A DNA stretch of 64,000 bases from Closterium sp. NIES-65 (GCA_948144175.1 CANXME010002068.1:248001-312000), one strand, 5' to 3'; counted from the first letter of the stretch, positions 1 through 12,125 are shown. The notes: generated by a model not told the origin, from the sequence alone. A program made the numbers and translations.

Positions 1-3000
1 CAGCAGCTCCCCCAGACGCACCAGGGCGAATAGAAATACCAGCGCCAATACCCCTAGCAGCTCCAGCTCCAGTAGCACCAGTATCGCTAGTTGCTCCAGC
101 AGGACCAACTCCAGTAGCCCAAGCAGCACCCCTAGTCTCAGTAGCATGTCTCCAACGGCGGGCAAACCACTCGCGCAGCTCCTGTGGAGAGAGCGGCTCC
201 CGCCTCGACGAAGCACCGCCGGCGGCCACATGAGCAGACCCAGCGCCCCCAGGCTCGCCACCCCCAGGCTCGGCACCCCCAGACTCAGCACCCCCAGTCT
301 CAGCACCCCCAGTCTCAGCACCCCCAGACCCGGCACCCGCAGGCTCAGCACCTCTAGCAGCACCAGAGTCAACAGCTACCTCGACACGCTTGACTGCGTC
401 TACCTGGGACACACCTGGCAGGGCAGGACCCTGAGGGGGGAGGGGGTCTACCGGGGGAGGACTTGGTGAAAGGAAGAGCGGGGGCGGGGGGAGGGGCGCA
501 GTGCGGTATGGGAAAAGACGTTAGTAAGGCACCGACTCGTCAAAGGTGACGTCCTGGGAGGACAGAACATGGCGCGAGGTCGGGTGGTAAAACTGCCACC
601 CAGGCGCGTCAGGAGGGAAGCTAAGGAAGACGCAGGGAACAGCATGGGGGGAAACCTTGTCCGCAGACATGTCGCGGACAAACGCCCGAGATCCCCAGAC
701 TCAAAACGTAGACGCATCGCCAACCTTCCCGGTCCACCGCAAGGCGGGGGAGGTCTCTGGCAAGGAGACCCGGGGCTGAAGGTTGAGCTGATGCGCAGTG
801 TACTGAACCGCAAACGGCCACAGAAAATGGGGGGCAGCCGAATGCATCATTGACGTACGAGCGACGTCCATGACCATGCCAATGCGGCGCTCAGCAATCC
901 CATTTTGCTGTGGAGAGGCCGGAAGCGTGAAGGTCTGGCGAATGCCCTGTGCACGACAGAAGGCTCTTAGACGCGCAGAGGAAAACTCCCTGCCTTTGTC
1001 CGAGTGCAAACGCAAAACAGGAAAGTCCGAGCTGAAACTCTCTCTGAGCTGGAGACGAGTTGCGCGGATCCAGTCGATCAACACCTCAGTGACGTCACCC
1101 TTGCTGCGCAAGGGAAAGACTGTGGTGTAACGCGAGTAGTCGTCAACCACCAGCAAGAAGTACCGCTCGCGCCCTTGCCCACTGACACAGGCTTGGCCCC
1201 ACACGTCCATGTGGAGAGTCTGCAGCGGAGCCTCAGTCGGAGGAAGCTCAGAGGAGTGAGGGGCGGCGCGCTGTCGCCCTTGACGCAGGGGACGCAGGTA
1301 GGGCCAGGCCCCGGAGGTAAGGGAGGGAGAGACCGAGGGAGACCAGAGACAAGGAAACGGAAGGCCATGCCTTGGAGACGAGGCAGGGAGGGGTGACCAA
1401 GGCGGTGGTGCCAGAGGAGAGTCTGGTGGGACAGGAGACGACACGAGCAAGGAGCAGACTCAGGACCAGACCTGGACGCTGCAGCAAACACCTGACTCGC
1501 CGCAGCTACCTGGGCAGATTCAGCAGCCGGAGGAGACTCACATGGCCGACGGGTGAACGTGGCCAAGTGTCGGCCTGTCCGAGCACACATGCAGTGGGTC
1601 ACTCGCTGACTCGCAGGAGTGAACTGGTCAACCCCCCTATCCTGTAGGTAAGCTCCACTCACCAAGTTCATAGAGAACGAGGGGAGGTAGAGACCTGACA
1701 GGGTGCCAGAGGGGGCTGCCGGGTACGGTAAGACAGTGGAGAAGCTAGCAAGGACAGGACCCCTAGAGGGGTCCGCCAGGGAGACTGCAACCGGCCGACT
1801 TAGCGGCGTAAGAGTGGTGCGGTCTCGAAAGAAGGAGTGGGACGCACCAAAGTCAAGGGTGAAGGTGTGTGAGGCCTGAGTCGTCGAAGTACCTGAGAGA
1901 GCAGACTCAAAAGCACCTGGGGCAGGAGACGAACTAGCACCTGGGGTAGCAGACGCACTAGCACCTAGAGCAGCGGCCTTACCAGCACCTAGCGCAGCGG
2001 CCTCAATACCCGGGTCAGGCGGTACACACAGGTAACAGTCACCCTCAACACTAGTAGTCACAGAATACATGGCAGCAAGGATAATTTCATAGTCAAGATC
2101 AAAGATGGCAACCCCCACCCTAGACAGATCTCCCCAGCGAGGGATCTCAAACGCCTCAGGGAACTGGCGACGCCACGCATCTGTCAGGCGACCGAAGCAA
2201 CGCTGGGTGGAGTGCGGGCCACTGCACTGCTCACCAGCTCGATCGCCGGTACGGAGGACGAAAGTGCAGGGACCAAAACCCCCACCGCGCTGACGCGCAG
2301 TGTACCACTCACGAAGCTGCTGAGGGGACAGGGTCACACCACTCCGCTCCTGCTGGCGCGGACCACCACCAGAGCCACTCCTCTGCGCAGAGTCGCGACC
2401 CGCTCCACCACCGCCGCTACGCCCGCTGCCTCCGCTGCCTCCTCCACCTCCGCCACCTCCGCCTCCTCCGCCACCTCCGCCGCCTCCGCTACCTCCGCCA
2501 CTACCACCGCCTCCGCTGCCCCACTGCTGCCGCCGCCGCCGCCACCCCCGGCACCACTCCCACCACCACCCCCACTCCCTCCATTGCCTCCACCACCACC
2601 TCCACCGCCCCCTCCAGCCCCTCCAGCGCCCTTGCCCCCCTTGCCCTTGCCGGTGCGGCGTTTCCCGCTCGGGGCAGACGCAGCGCCGACCAACTCGAAG
2701 CCAACGAGGTCGGCCGCAACAGCAGAGGCAACAGAGGGAAAGAGGGGGGAGGGAGAACACCCCTCGAAGACGGGGGTGCGAGGGTCACCACGAGAGGCTC
2801 CTACAGCAACTATGCTCTTCTCTGCCGCTAGGAGGGCCTTCCTGAGGAGGTCAACGGTGAGAGTGGTGGGGCAAACTGAGAGGAAGTGGTCCCTGACTAC
2901 GCGGAGAGAGTCAAGGAGCCGGGTGACTATGTAGTAGAGGGCGATGTACATGGGGGGGGGTTCTTGGCGCTAAACTCAGCAGGAAGCGCAGCGCGGTAGC

Positions 3001-3421
3001 GAGTGTCACTAGTGCGGAGGTGCGTAATGAGGTCAGCGACTGTGGGAAAGGTAGCAAGGTCAGGGAAGAGGTACGGTAGCATGAGGCGGCTCAGTGCAGC
3101 AGTGGCAGGGGAAGAGTAGCGTGCAACTACAGCGTCGTACAAGGTGTGAGCACTCTTGTACTGGCTAAAGTGTGCACGCTCAGTGGTCGGTAAGTGGCGC
3201 CGCACAGCAAGGCGAGCAGCAGCATCACGCGTGGCCCACTGTGAGCGAACAGTGGCGTCAGCATCAGCAGCAGGGGCAGGAGAGGCACTAGAAGTGAGGT
3301 CAAACAGAGAGAGACCGTCTGCCCTATCGCACTGTAGGAAAAGCTGCAGATCATCTACCCATACCTCAAAGTCAACTGCCCGACCCTCAACGTCAAAGGT
3401 GGGAACACCAGGGGAGGCCAT
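1..3421 (-). pseudogene. gag-pol of copia A (degraded, partial)
   Basis: Polyprotein that would make the Gag particle, protease and integrase. The start is the ATG at 3421 (MASPGVPTFDVEGRA), matching the starts of the sister copies. A run of nine C (plus-strand G at 2952-2960) shifts the frame after KNPPP. A poly-glycine tract and zinc knuckle follow at about 2230-2640. The protease motif reads DFGAS instead of DSGAS, so the second active-site residue is lost. GAG-pre-integrase (HHRLGHPS) is near 1400. The frame shifts again near 1275, then integrase shows [17 protein letters not shown] and [13 protein letters not shown] replaces Arg near 702, before VWGSRAFV. Pentapeptide repeats of the IN-RT linker lie at about 240-355. 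Several breaks make this a dead copy. Confidence 0.88.
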
Positions 3422-3429
3422 GACAGCAG

Positions 3430-4410
3430 TATACAGGTAGTGAGTACAGTGGGGCAAGGGAGTGCAGTGGCAGAGACGCTGCTCTTACCAGGCAAGTGGG
3501 GCGGTCTCGGGCAGGCCAACAGGAGGCAGCGCCTCTGCTGCGGCGCGGCTCGGCGGCTCGGCGGTCGGGCGGCTCGGCTGCAGGGCGGCTCGGTGGTCAG
3601 GCGGCTCAGCTGCTCGGCAGCTCGGCTGCTGGGCGGCTCGGCAATCGGGCGGCTCGGCTGCAGGGCGGCTCGGCGGTCGAGCGCTTCGGCTGCTCGGCGG
3701 CTCGGCTGCTCGGTGGCTGGGCTGCTCGGCGGCTCGGGCGCTTGGCGGCTGAGCGGCGACGGGGCCGTGGAAGGGCGGCAATGGGGCCGCTGAAAGGGCG
3801 GCGACGGGCCGCTTAAAGGGCGGCGACGGGCCGCTGAAAGGGCGACGACGGGCCGCTGAAAGGGCGGCGACGGGCCGCTCAAAGGGCGGCGATTGGGCCG
3901 CGTAAGGTGGGGGGCGACGGGGCCGCTGCAGGGCGGCGACGGGGCCGCGGAAGGGCGGCGACGGGGCCGCTGAAAGGGCGGCGATGGGGCTGCTGAAAGG
4001 GCGGCGTCGGGGCCGTTGAAGGGCGGCGACGGGGCCGCTGGAGGGCGGCGACGGGGCCGCGGAAGGGCGATGTCGGGGCCGCGGAAGGGCGGCGACAGGG
4101 CCGCTGTAAGGGCGGGAGGCGAGGCCGTGGAAGGGCGGCGACGGGGCCGTGGAAGGGCGGCGACGGGGCCGCTGAAAAGGGCGGCGACGGGGCCGCTGAA
4201 AGGGCGGCGACGAGGCCGCAGGAAGGGGCGGCGACGGGGCCGCTTAAAGGGCGGCGCGACGGGGCCGCAAGGGCGGCGCGACGGGGCCGCAAGGGCGGCG
4301 CGACGGGGCCGTTAGGGGCCGTAAAAGGGGCCGCGAGAGGCCGCTAGACGGGGAACGACACGGGGCGCGACTCGGGCAGGGGCCAAGCGTGCTCCGGGCA
4401 TGAAAAAAAA
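3430..4410 (-). repeat. leader minisatellite of copia A
   Basis: GC-rich tandem repeats between the 5' LTR and gag. The gag-proximal part (about 3530-3760) repeats units like GGCGGCTCGGCTGC. The distal part (about 3760-4340) repeats units like GGGCGGCGACGGGGCCGCTG with variable joins. Both strands show long ORFs here, but these only reflect the repeat and have no recognisable domain. It is transcribed leader by position. Function unknown. Confidence 0.85.
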
Positions 4411-4415
4411 AAGTC

Positions 4416-4461
4416 GGTGGGCCCTAGGAACAGCTCCCACGATGGAACCAGCTCTATACCA
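4416..4461 (-). promoter_or_regulatory. PBS, hairpin and GGGCCC motif of copia A
   Basis: Read on the minus strand: the primer site TGGTATAGAGCT (4450-4461) resembles the plant copia site for initiator tRNA-Met. Then comes a hairpin, GTTCC/GGAGC with one G-U pair (4433-4448), and a GGGCCCACC box (GGGCCC at 4419-4424). The same order occurs in all seven family members. Confidence 0.8.
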
Positions 4462-4594
4462 TGTGAAGAATAGAACGAGAGGATGAATGAACTATGAAAC
4501 AGTTGGGTACAAGTACAAACCCTAATTGGGTTGTACCCCTTATGGGCTACCCCACTGCAGCCTACACAAATGTATAAGCTATAATATTCTGACA
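4462..4594 (-). repeat. 5' LTR of copia A (133 bp)
   Basis: Begins TGTCAGAATATTATAG and ends TTCTTCACA in element orientation, with TG...CA ends. A TATTATAG-like TATA box lies about 10 bp from its start. It joins the PBS directly. Confidence 0.9.
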
Positions 4595-5075
4595 CATACA
4601 CCTTCACACATACGCGCACGCACGAAGCCGAACTGACAAAGCACATTAACTGCAGATGAAATAAAAACCCAAATCACAAACACATCATGTATCCTATACC
4701 ATAAGTCACAAGCAATATCAGTATCCTTCTCATATTGAGCTCGACTGCCTAGAAGGTAAGACAAAGCTGGGTTAAGGACGGGAAAGCAAATGGGAAATAA
4801 CAAGGCATAATGGGAGAAAAAGGGACACACATACATTATTATTGTCTTACAATTGTTACAACACCAATATTACAGGAATGCATCAAACTCGAATCTGACC
4901 CAATAACATATGAAATTGTTGAGCCTTTCAAAGCGATAAAAAGCAACAACTTTTGAACATGAAGGAAAACAGAAAACCAATAGATGAAACAAAAAGAACA
5001 GATAGAAGACGTCACAAGCATAAGAACAAGAATGAACAACGTACAAAAAATATACAAAATTAGGGAAGCGGAAAG
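4595..5075. other. AT-rich spacer between copia A and B
   Basis: About 480 bp of non-element DNA, clearly more AT-rich than its neighbours. I see no gene. Its last ~120 bp are the left half of a directly repeated segment whose second copy is near 11985-12107. Copia B inserted into the first copy. Confidence 0.6.
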
Positions 5076-5207
5076 TGTGAAGAATGAGAAATGACTGACT
5101 ATGGAATGAAAGTGATACAAATATTAAACCCTAATTGTTTTGTACCCCCTATGGGATACCCCACTATAGCCTACACAACAGCACAAGCTATATATAAGGT
5201 TCTGACA
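5076..5207 (-). repeat. 3' LTR of copia B
   Basis: 132 bp, TGTCAG...TTCACA in element orientation, with TATATATA about 12 bp from its start. It is preceded by the GAAAG duplication on the left. Confidence 0.95.
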
Positions 5208-5235
5208 CACCCCCATAGGCAAAGTGGGGGAGAAC
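5208..5235 (-). promoter_or_regulatory. Polypurine tract hairpin of copia B
   Basis: In element orientation CCCCCACTTTGCCTATGGGGG ends just before the 3' LTR TGTCA. The G-run is the only purine tract in the plus-strand primer position, and it can pair with the upstream C-run. The block is almost invariant in copies B, C, D, E, G and H. Confidence 0.75.
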
Positions 5236-5411
5236 AAGGGGTCACAAGACCAGTCAAGCAAAGCACAGCAAGCTCAGGGTGGATCACAAAGTCACAACAC
5301 AGTCCGAGCACAAGACAAGGCCACAAGGCCAGTTCACATGCAGGAGTACAAACATATATATAAAGCTAGACAAGCAAGAGCAGGTATATATATGTGACAG
5401 TACAAGCAAGG

Positions 5412-8400
5412 TCAAGAGGAGAGCAAGTGAGGCACGACAGGTACAAGACCCAGCTGAGTGCAGAAGCGCTGATGGTCACAAGGCGCGAGTGCCTTGGTGA
5501 ACACGTCAGCAGTGTTGGCCTCAGAGGCCACGTAAGCAAGCCGCAACTGTCCACGCTGCTGGAGCTCACGAGCAAGGAAGTAGCGGAGAGCAATGTGCTT
5601 CGTTCTGTGCTCCAGGCGCTGCTCTCGACACAAGGCCAGCATGGCCTTGTTGTCTACGTACAGCACCGGAGGAGAACGAGGCGGCTCTCCAAGGTCAGTC
5701 AGCAGGTAGGTGAGCCAGCGAAGCTCCTATGCAGCCATGGCCCCGGCGTAGATCTCAGCCTCACAACTACAGCTGAGAACAGAAGACGAGCGAGTAGCCC
5801 ACCACGAGACAGAACCGGAACCAAGACTGAAGGTGTAACCCTGTGACGACCGCTGCGTAGCCTGGTCGTCAGCCCAAGAAGCGTCCGCGTGGCCAGTGAG
5901 GACCACTGGACTCCGCCCTCCAAGCACTAGCCCCATGCCTGACGTACTGCACAAGTAGCGCAACACCCTCTTCGCTGCAGCCATGTGCTCTGGTCGGTGT
6001 CTCCCAGGAGCAACATAGCGTGCAAGAATGCTCAGAGGGTATGCAAGGTCAGGTCGTGTGCAGGTCATCAGGTACATGAGGCAGCCAACAAGCTCTGGGT
6101 ACGGGCCACTCGACTTTACGGACTCATCCGAAGGCAGAGCTGAGAGCGAGTGGCGAGTAGACAGAGGAGTGGCCTGAGGCGAGGAGTACGTGAAGCCGAA
6201 GCGCTGAAGGACCTGCTGCACCATGTGTGACTGAGTCAAGGTAATGGTGCGGCGTGCTCTGTCCCGAGTGATCTGCAAGCCAAGGTAGCTGCGCAGTTCA
6301 CCCAGTTCTGTGCACGTGTGTCTCTTCAGCAGCTCGGACTTCACGTAGGCGAGTCCAGCAGTGTCTGCTGTGGCAAAGACCAAGTCGTCGACGTACACAA
6401 GGATGTAGAACGGCGGCAGAGAAGTGTCGGTGCGCAGAAACAGCGACGGGTCAGCAGTAGAGGGAGCAAACCCAAGAGCCGCAAGCGTAGTCCTCAGAGT
6501 GTCGTGCCACTCACGCGGTGCTTGGCGGAGACCGTAGACTGGCCGTCGGAGGCTCCACTGGGTGCCAGGAGGGAAAGTCCCACTGAAGCCAGGCGGACGG
6601 CGCAGCCTGATCTCCTCGTGCAGGCTGCCCTGCAAGAAAGCAGTGCTGAAGTCAAGAGAGTGAAGCTCGTAGTCGCGCTGAGCGGCAATGTGCAGCAGCA
6701 CCCGAAGAGTAGTCATCTTCGAGGTGGGAGAGAAGGTCTGAAAGTAGTCAACTCCCTGCCGCTGACTGAAGCCACGAGCGACGTACCGCGCCTTGAAGAC
6801 AGGTGGAGAGCCAGGCGGCCGCTTCACCCTGAAGATCCACATGCCATTGACGATGTTCGCCCCAGGACGGGGAACCTCGTCAACGTAGGTGCCTGTGGAC
6901 TTCCTGGAAGCCATCTCTGCATCCATAGCTGCCTGCCACTGAGAGGAGTAGGGACCCTCTACGGCCTCCGCGTAAGAACGCGGAGTCGGGATGTCTAGTG
7001 CATCCGGGTCTCCCTTAGGGGCAAGCAGTACAGACGCGAGATGAGGTGAAGCAGCAGCCAGACACTGGAACTCCTCCTGCCTGTCCTCAAGGACGTCCGT
7101 GCCAAGAGCACACTCACCCCCGACGGACGGAGGACAGACAGACGCAGACTCAGCAACAAGACTAGCAGCGTAGTCTAGACGACACGCAGCAGCAAAGTCG
7201 ACGAGCTCGGCGACAAGAGCAGACGCAGCAGTGGACTCAAAAGAGGGGTCAGTGACGACAGTAGCAAGAAGACGCGTGACAGTAGGACTGGCAGCACGAA
7301 GAGAGTCCGACTACGGGTCGGCAAGCGCAGGAAGAGAGGACTCAGGAGGAGAAGGCAAAGGGGCACGCAGAGGAGCAGTGGACGGACGCAGAGACATCCG
7401 GTGCGTGCCAGGGACAGGAGGAGGACGCGGACGCGAACTGCGACCACTAGCACGAGTAGCACGAACAGGCGACGCGGGACGAGACGCAGGCTCACGACGC
7501 TCAGCAAGACCTCCAGTAGGACCAGTGTAAGGAGAGGTAGCAGGCAGTGGGGAGGCTGGCTCTAACAGTGGCGGCGAGTGGACAGACTGCGGACACTCGA
7601 CAAACGGAGGAAGACCAAGAACCTGCTGCAGGAGCGGAACGAAGTACGGCCGAGGCCGTGCGGGGACTCCAGGCACAGCAGGGACAGGACCAGAACCCTC
7701 ACCGGCAGCACCAGCGCCAACAGCACCTCCAGCGGCAAGACCTCCAGCCGCACCAGTAGGAGGACCACTGCCAGGACAGACAGCAGTAGTCTCAGCACCA
7801 ACACCCTCGGCAGCTCCAGCCCAAGTAGGACCCGAAGGTCCAGCAGCTCCAGGACCAGCGGCACCAGCACCCTCAGCAGTCGAAGAAGCTCCAGCACCAG
7901 CAGTACGCCTCCAGCGGCGAGTGAACCACTCGCGCAGCTCCTGTGGAGTGAGGGGCTCCCGCCGAGACGGAGCACCCGGAGAACCTCCACGCCCAGCACC
8001 GCCAGACGCCACAAGGGGAGGTCCAGCGGCCGCAGGCTCCGCACAGCCAGGCTCAGCAGCCCCAGACGCAGCACCCCCAGGCGCAGCAGCTCCCGACGTA
8101 GCACCCCCAGACTCAGCACCCCCAAGCTCAGCAGCTCCAGACGCAGCACCCCCAGGCTGAGCACCCCCAGGCTCAGCACCCACACGCACAGCACCCCCAG
8201 GCTCAGCACCCCCAGGCTCGTCACCCCCAGAGTCAGCACCCCCAGGCTCAACACCCGCAGCAGGACCAGAGTCACCATCAACCTCGACCGGCTCGACGGC
8301 GTCTACCTGGGACACACCTGAAGGGGCAGGAACCTGAGGGGGGAGGGGGTCTACCGGGGGGGGACCTGGCACAAAGAAGTGCGGTGGCGGGGGGAGGGAA

Positions 8401-11144
8401 GGAGTGCGGTAGGGGAAGAGGCGATAGAAGGGGACGGACTTGTCGAACGTGACGTCCTGGGAGGACAGAACATGGCGAGAGGAGGGGTGGTAGAACTGCC
8501 ACCCTGGAGCGTCAGGGGGGAAGCCAAGGAAGACACAGGGAGCAGCACGAGGGGACAGCTTGTCCGCACACAAGTCGCGGACAAACGCCCGAGATCCCCA
8601 GACACGGAACGCAGACGCATCGCTGACCTTCCCCGTCCACAGCAAGACTGGGGACATCGCGGGCCGAGAGACCCTGGGGTGAAGGTTGAGCTGATGCGCC
8701 GCATACCGAACCGCAAACGGCCACAGAAAATGGGGGGCAGCCGCATGCATCATGGACGTACGAGCGACGTCCATGACCATGCCAATGCGGCGCTCAGCAA
8801 TCCCATTTTGCTGTAGAGAGTCCGGAAGCGTGAAGGTCTGGCGGATCCCTCGTGCACGACAGTAGGCCCGCAGAAGGCCAGAGGAGAACTCCCCACCGTG
8901 GTCAGAGTGCAGACGCAGAACAGGAAAGTCTGAGCCAAAGCTCCTCCTGAGCTGGAGACGAGCTGCGCGGATCCTGTCGATCAACACCTCAGTGACATCA
9001 CCCTTGCTGCGCAAGGGGAAGACTGTGGTGTAACGCGAGTAGTCGTCAACCACCAGCAGGAAGTAGCGCTTGTGACCCTGCCCACGGATGCGGGCCGGGC
9101 CCCACACGTTCATGTGAAGTGTCTGCAGAGGAGCCTCTGTCGGGGGAAATTGGGAGGAGTGAGGAGCAGCCCGGAGGCGCCCCTCGACACAAGGAACACA
9201 GGAAGGTCCTGGAACTGAAGGAAGGGGATTGAGAGACCGGGGGAGACCAGAGACAAGGACACGGGAAGCCATGCCCCGAAGACGAGACAAGGAGGGGTGA
9301 CCAAGACGGTGGTGCCACAGGAGAGTCTCGTGAGACAGGAGGCGACACGAACAGGGGGCAGACTCAGGACCAGACCGGGACGCAGCAGCAAACGCGTGAC
9401 CTGACGCAGCTACCTGACCAGACGCAGGGACAGGAGGAGACTCAGTGGACAGGGTGTAGAGGCTCGACCCCGGCCGACGCGAGAACGTGGCCAGGTGCCG
9501 GCCTGTGCGTGCATCCGTGCAGTGGGTCACCCGCTGACTCGCAGGAGTGAACTGGTGAACCCCCGCATCCTGCAGGTTTGCACCACTCACCAAGTTCGTC
9601 GAGAACGAGGGGAGGTAGAGGCCAGACAGGGTGCCCGAGGGGGCAGCCGGACACGGGAGGACAGTGGAAAAGTGAGAGAGGACAAGACCCCCAGAGGGGT
9701 CAGCCAGGGAGACTGCAACCGGCCGACCAAGCGGCGTGAGTGTGGTGCGGTCTCGAAAGAAGGAGCGAGAAGCTCCTGAGTCAAGAGTGAAAGTGAGGGA
9801 GGCCGAAGCCGACGTAGTACCTGAGAGCGCAGCCTCACCAGTACCTGAGAGCGCAAACGCATTGGCACCTAGAGCAGACGCCTCACAAGTACCTAGCGCA
9901 GCAGTACCAATGCCCGGGTCGGGCGGGAAACACCGGTAACAGTCACCCTCATCACCAATAGACACAGCATACATTGCAGCAAGAATAGCATCAAAGTCTA
10001 GCTCAAAGATCGCTACACCAGCCCTAGAAAGGTCCCCCGAGCGGGGGATCTCAGAAGCGTCAGGGAACTGCTGACGCCAGGCGTCCGTCAGGCAGCCAAA
10101 GCAGCGCCTGGTGGCGTGGGCACCCCCACACTGCTCACCCGCGCGGTCGCCGCTGCGAAGAACGTAGGTGCACGGGCCAAAGCCTCCACCACGCTGACTC
10201 TGCGTGTACCACTCACGGAGCTGCTGAGGCGTGAGGACGTCCCGAGCACGCTGCTGCTGCTGCTGCTGCTGCCGCGGACCACCACCAGAGCCGCTCCTCT
10301 GCGGAGCACTACCCCGACCAGCTCCAACTCCTCCGCCACCACCGCCTCCACCGCCGCCACCGCTACCGCCTCCGCTCCCACCGCCTCGGCCGCCACTGGC
10401 GCCGCCACCACCACCCCCGTCACCACTCCCACTGCCACCCCCACTCCCTCCGCCGCCTCCACTGCCACCTCCACCGCCCCCGCCAGCTCCACCCGCGCCC
10501 TTGCCCCTCTTGCCCTTGCCAGTGCGGCGTCTCCCGCTAGGGGCAGACGCCGCGCCGACCGACTCAAGACCAAGCAGGTCGGCAGCAGCAGCAGAGGCAA
10601 CAGAGGGCACCAGGGGGGAAGGAGAACACCCCTCAAAGATGGGGGTGCGCGGGTCACCACGAGAGGCTCCTACAGCGACTATACTCTTCTCCGCCGCTAG
10701 GAGGGCCTTTTCGAGGAGGTCGACAGTGTCACTAGTGCGAAGGTGCGTAATGAGATCAGCGACAGGAGGAAAGGCAGTGAGATCAGGAAAGAGGTACGGT
10801 AGCATGAGACGGCTCAGTGCAGCAGTGGCAGGGGAAGAGTAGCGCGCAACTACAGCGTCGTACAAGGTCTGAGCACTCTTGTACTGACTAAAGTGCGCGC
10901 GCTCAGTGGTAGGCAAGTGGCGACGCACAGCAAGACGTACAGCAGCATCGCGGGTGGCCCACTGAGAGCAAACAGTGGGATCAGCATCAGCAGCAGGAGC
11001 AGGAGAGGCGCCAGAGGTGAGGTCAAAGAGAGAAAGGCCGTCTGCCCTATCGCACTGTAAAAACAACTGCAGGTCGTCGACCCAGACCTCAAAGTCAATG
11101 GCTCGACCCTCACCGTCAAAAGCAAGGACACTGGGGGTAGCCAT
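5412..11144 (-). pseudogene. gag-pol of copia B (two amber codons, gag deletion)
   Basis: One continuous frame of 1911 codons from ATG 11144 ([15 protein letters not shown]) to a stop at 5412. It is broken only by TAG at 7311-7313 (Glu in sister copies, before SDSLRAASP) and TAG at 5727-5729 (Gln in AMAAQELRW). Gag lacks about 50 codons in frame: ITHLRTSDT joins directly to VDLLEKALL, missing the segment with the C-run. Further domains are a poly-Gly tract, extended zinc knuckle, DSGAS protease (~9780), HHRLGHPS, integrase DDE motifs (~9050, 8900, 8800), pentapeptide linker (8040-8265), RT with YVDD (~6390) and RNase H (~5900-5420). It probably made no functional Gag after the deletion. Confidence 0.92.
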
Positions 11145-11164
11145 GGCGACAGACTAGTAGTGCA

Positions 11165-11690
11165 AGCAGTGGGGAAAGGCACGCAGTAGCAGTGAGGCGG
11201 TGCCGTGCTTACCAGAAAGGGTAGGTCGGGCGGTCCGGCTGCTGCTGGGCGGCTCGGCAGCTCCTGGGTGGCTCGGCTGCTACCGGGCGGCTCGGCTTCT
11301 GCTGGGCGGCTCGGCAGCTCCTGGGCGGCTCGGCTGCTGCTGGGCGGCTCGGCTGCTGCTGGGCGGCTCGGCTGCTGCTGGGCGGCTCGGCTGCTGCTGG
11401 GCGGCTCGGCTGCTGCTGGGCGGCTCGGCTGCTTCTGGGCGGCTCGGGTGCTGTTGAGCGGCTCGGCTGATGCTGGGCCGCTGGTCGAGCGGCGGTGCCA
11501 CGTAGGTGAGGTGGCGGGGCCGCGACGGAAGTAAGGCGGCGGGGCCGCGTAGGTGAGGCGGCGGAGCCGCGTAGATGAGGGGGCAGGGCCGCGACCGTGA
11601 GGCGGCGGGGCCGCGAAGGTAAGGCGGCGGGGCCGCGAAGCAAGGGCGGCGGGGCCGCGTAGGTGAGGGCGGCACAACGGGCCGCTAGGG
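11165..11690 (-). repeat. leader minisatellite of copia B
   Basis: Tandem units of about 16-17 bp (GCTGCTGGGCGGCTCG type) fill 11230-11460. Looser GGCGGCGGGGCCGCG units follow to 11680. The unit differs from the leaders of A, C, D, E, G and H, although GGGGCCG cores recur. Confidence 0.85.
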
Positions 11691-11745
11691 GCGACACGTA
11701 GGGTCGCGAAAAAAAAAAAAAGGGCGCGCCTCGGGGCGCGCTTCG

Positions 11746-11791
11746 GTGGGCCCTAGAGACAGTCCCTAGGAGGGGACCAGCTCTGATTCCA
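11746..11791 (-). promoter_or_regulatory. PBS, hairpin and GGGCCC motif of copia B
   Basis: Minus strand: primer site TGGAATCAGAGC (11780-11791), then hairpin GTCCC/GGGAC (11762-11777), then TAGGGCCCACC (GGGCCC at 11748-11753). The middle stem pair is C-G where copies C and G have T-A, a compensatory difference. Confidence 0.8.
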
Positions 11792-11923
11792 TGTGAAGAA
11801 TGAGAAATGACTGACTATGGAATGAAAGTGATACAAATATGAAACCCTAATTGTGTTGTACCCCCTATGGGATACCCCACTATAGCCTACACAACAGCAT
11901 AAGCTATATATAAGGTTCTGACA
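11792..11923 (-). repeat. 5' LTR of copia B
   Basis: 132 bp, three differences from the 3' LTR. It is followed on the right by the GAAAG duplication. Confidence 0.95.
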
Positions 11924-12125
11924 GAAAGAGGCAAACATAGCACAACAAGTGATTAAATACGTAAGGAAGAATGTGAATAACGGGAGATGAAAAACAGGAA
12001 ATTACCAAACGAAACAGAATGAACGGTGAGAAGACGGTATAAGCATAAGAAACAGAGTGAACAACGCGATTAAGCGGAAAGAGACAAATATAGCACACGT
12101 GATTAAATGACGTGCACGTCAGCAC
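11924..12125. other. Spacer with second copy of the B target repeat
   Basis: About 200 bp of host DNA between copia B and C. Near 11985-12107 it repeats, imperfectly, the sequence left of copia B (about 4955-5075), including AAGCGGAAAGAG at the B insertion point. The last five bases (12121-12125, AGCAC) are the target duplication of copia C. Confidence 0.7.

Larger units (their letters stand above)
1..4594 (-). mobile_element. Ty1/copia element A, 5' part only
   Basis: Minus-strand copia retrotransposon cut by the left window edge. From its 5' end (right) it shows a 133-bp LTR, a primer-binding site, a hairpin leader, a GC-rich minisatellite leader, gag, protease, integrase and the start of the integrase-RT linker. 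Reverse transcriptase, RNase H and the 3' LTR lie outside the window. The five bases beyond the LTR are CATAC, but the partner duplication cannot be seen. Domain order (PR, IN, then RT in its sister copies) identifies copia rather than gypsy. Confidence 0.93.
5076..11923 (-). mobile_element. Complete Ty1/copia element B
   Basis: A 6848-bp element with 132-bp LTRs at both ends (5076-5207 and 11792-11923) that differ at three positions. It is flanked by the perfect 5-bp duplication GAAAG (5071-5075 and 11924-11928). It contains a tRNA-Met-type primer site, minisatellite leader, single-frame gag-pol and a polypurine tract. It sits inside one unit of a direct repeat whose other unit remains uninterrupted. 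Confidence 0.96.

Noticed and set aside
4579-5120. Hydrophobic small ORFs in the A-B spacer
   Set aside because: AT-rich sequence gives Leu/Phe-rich frames by chance; no homology signal, no codon pattern.
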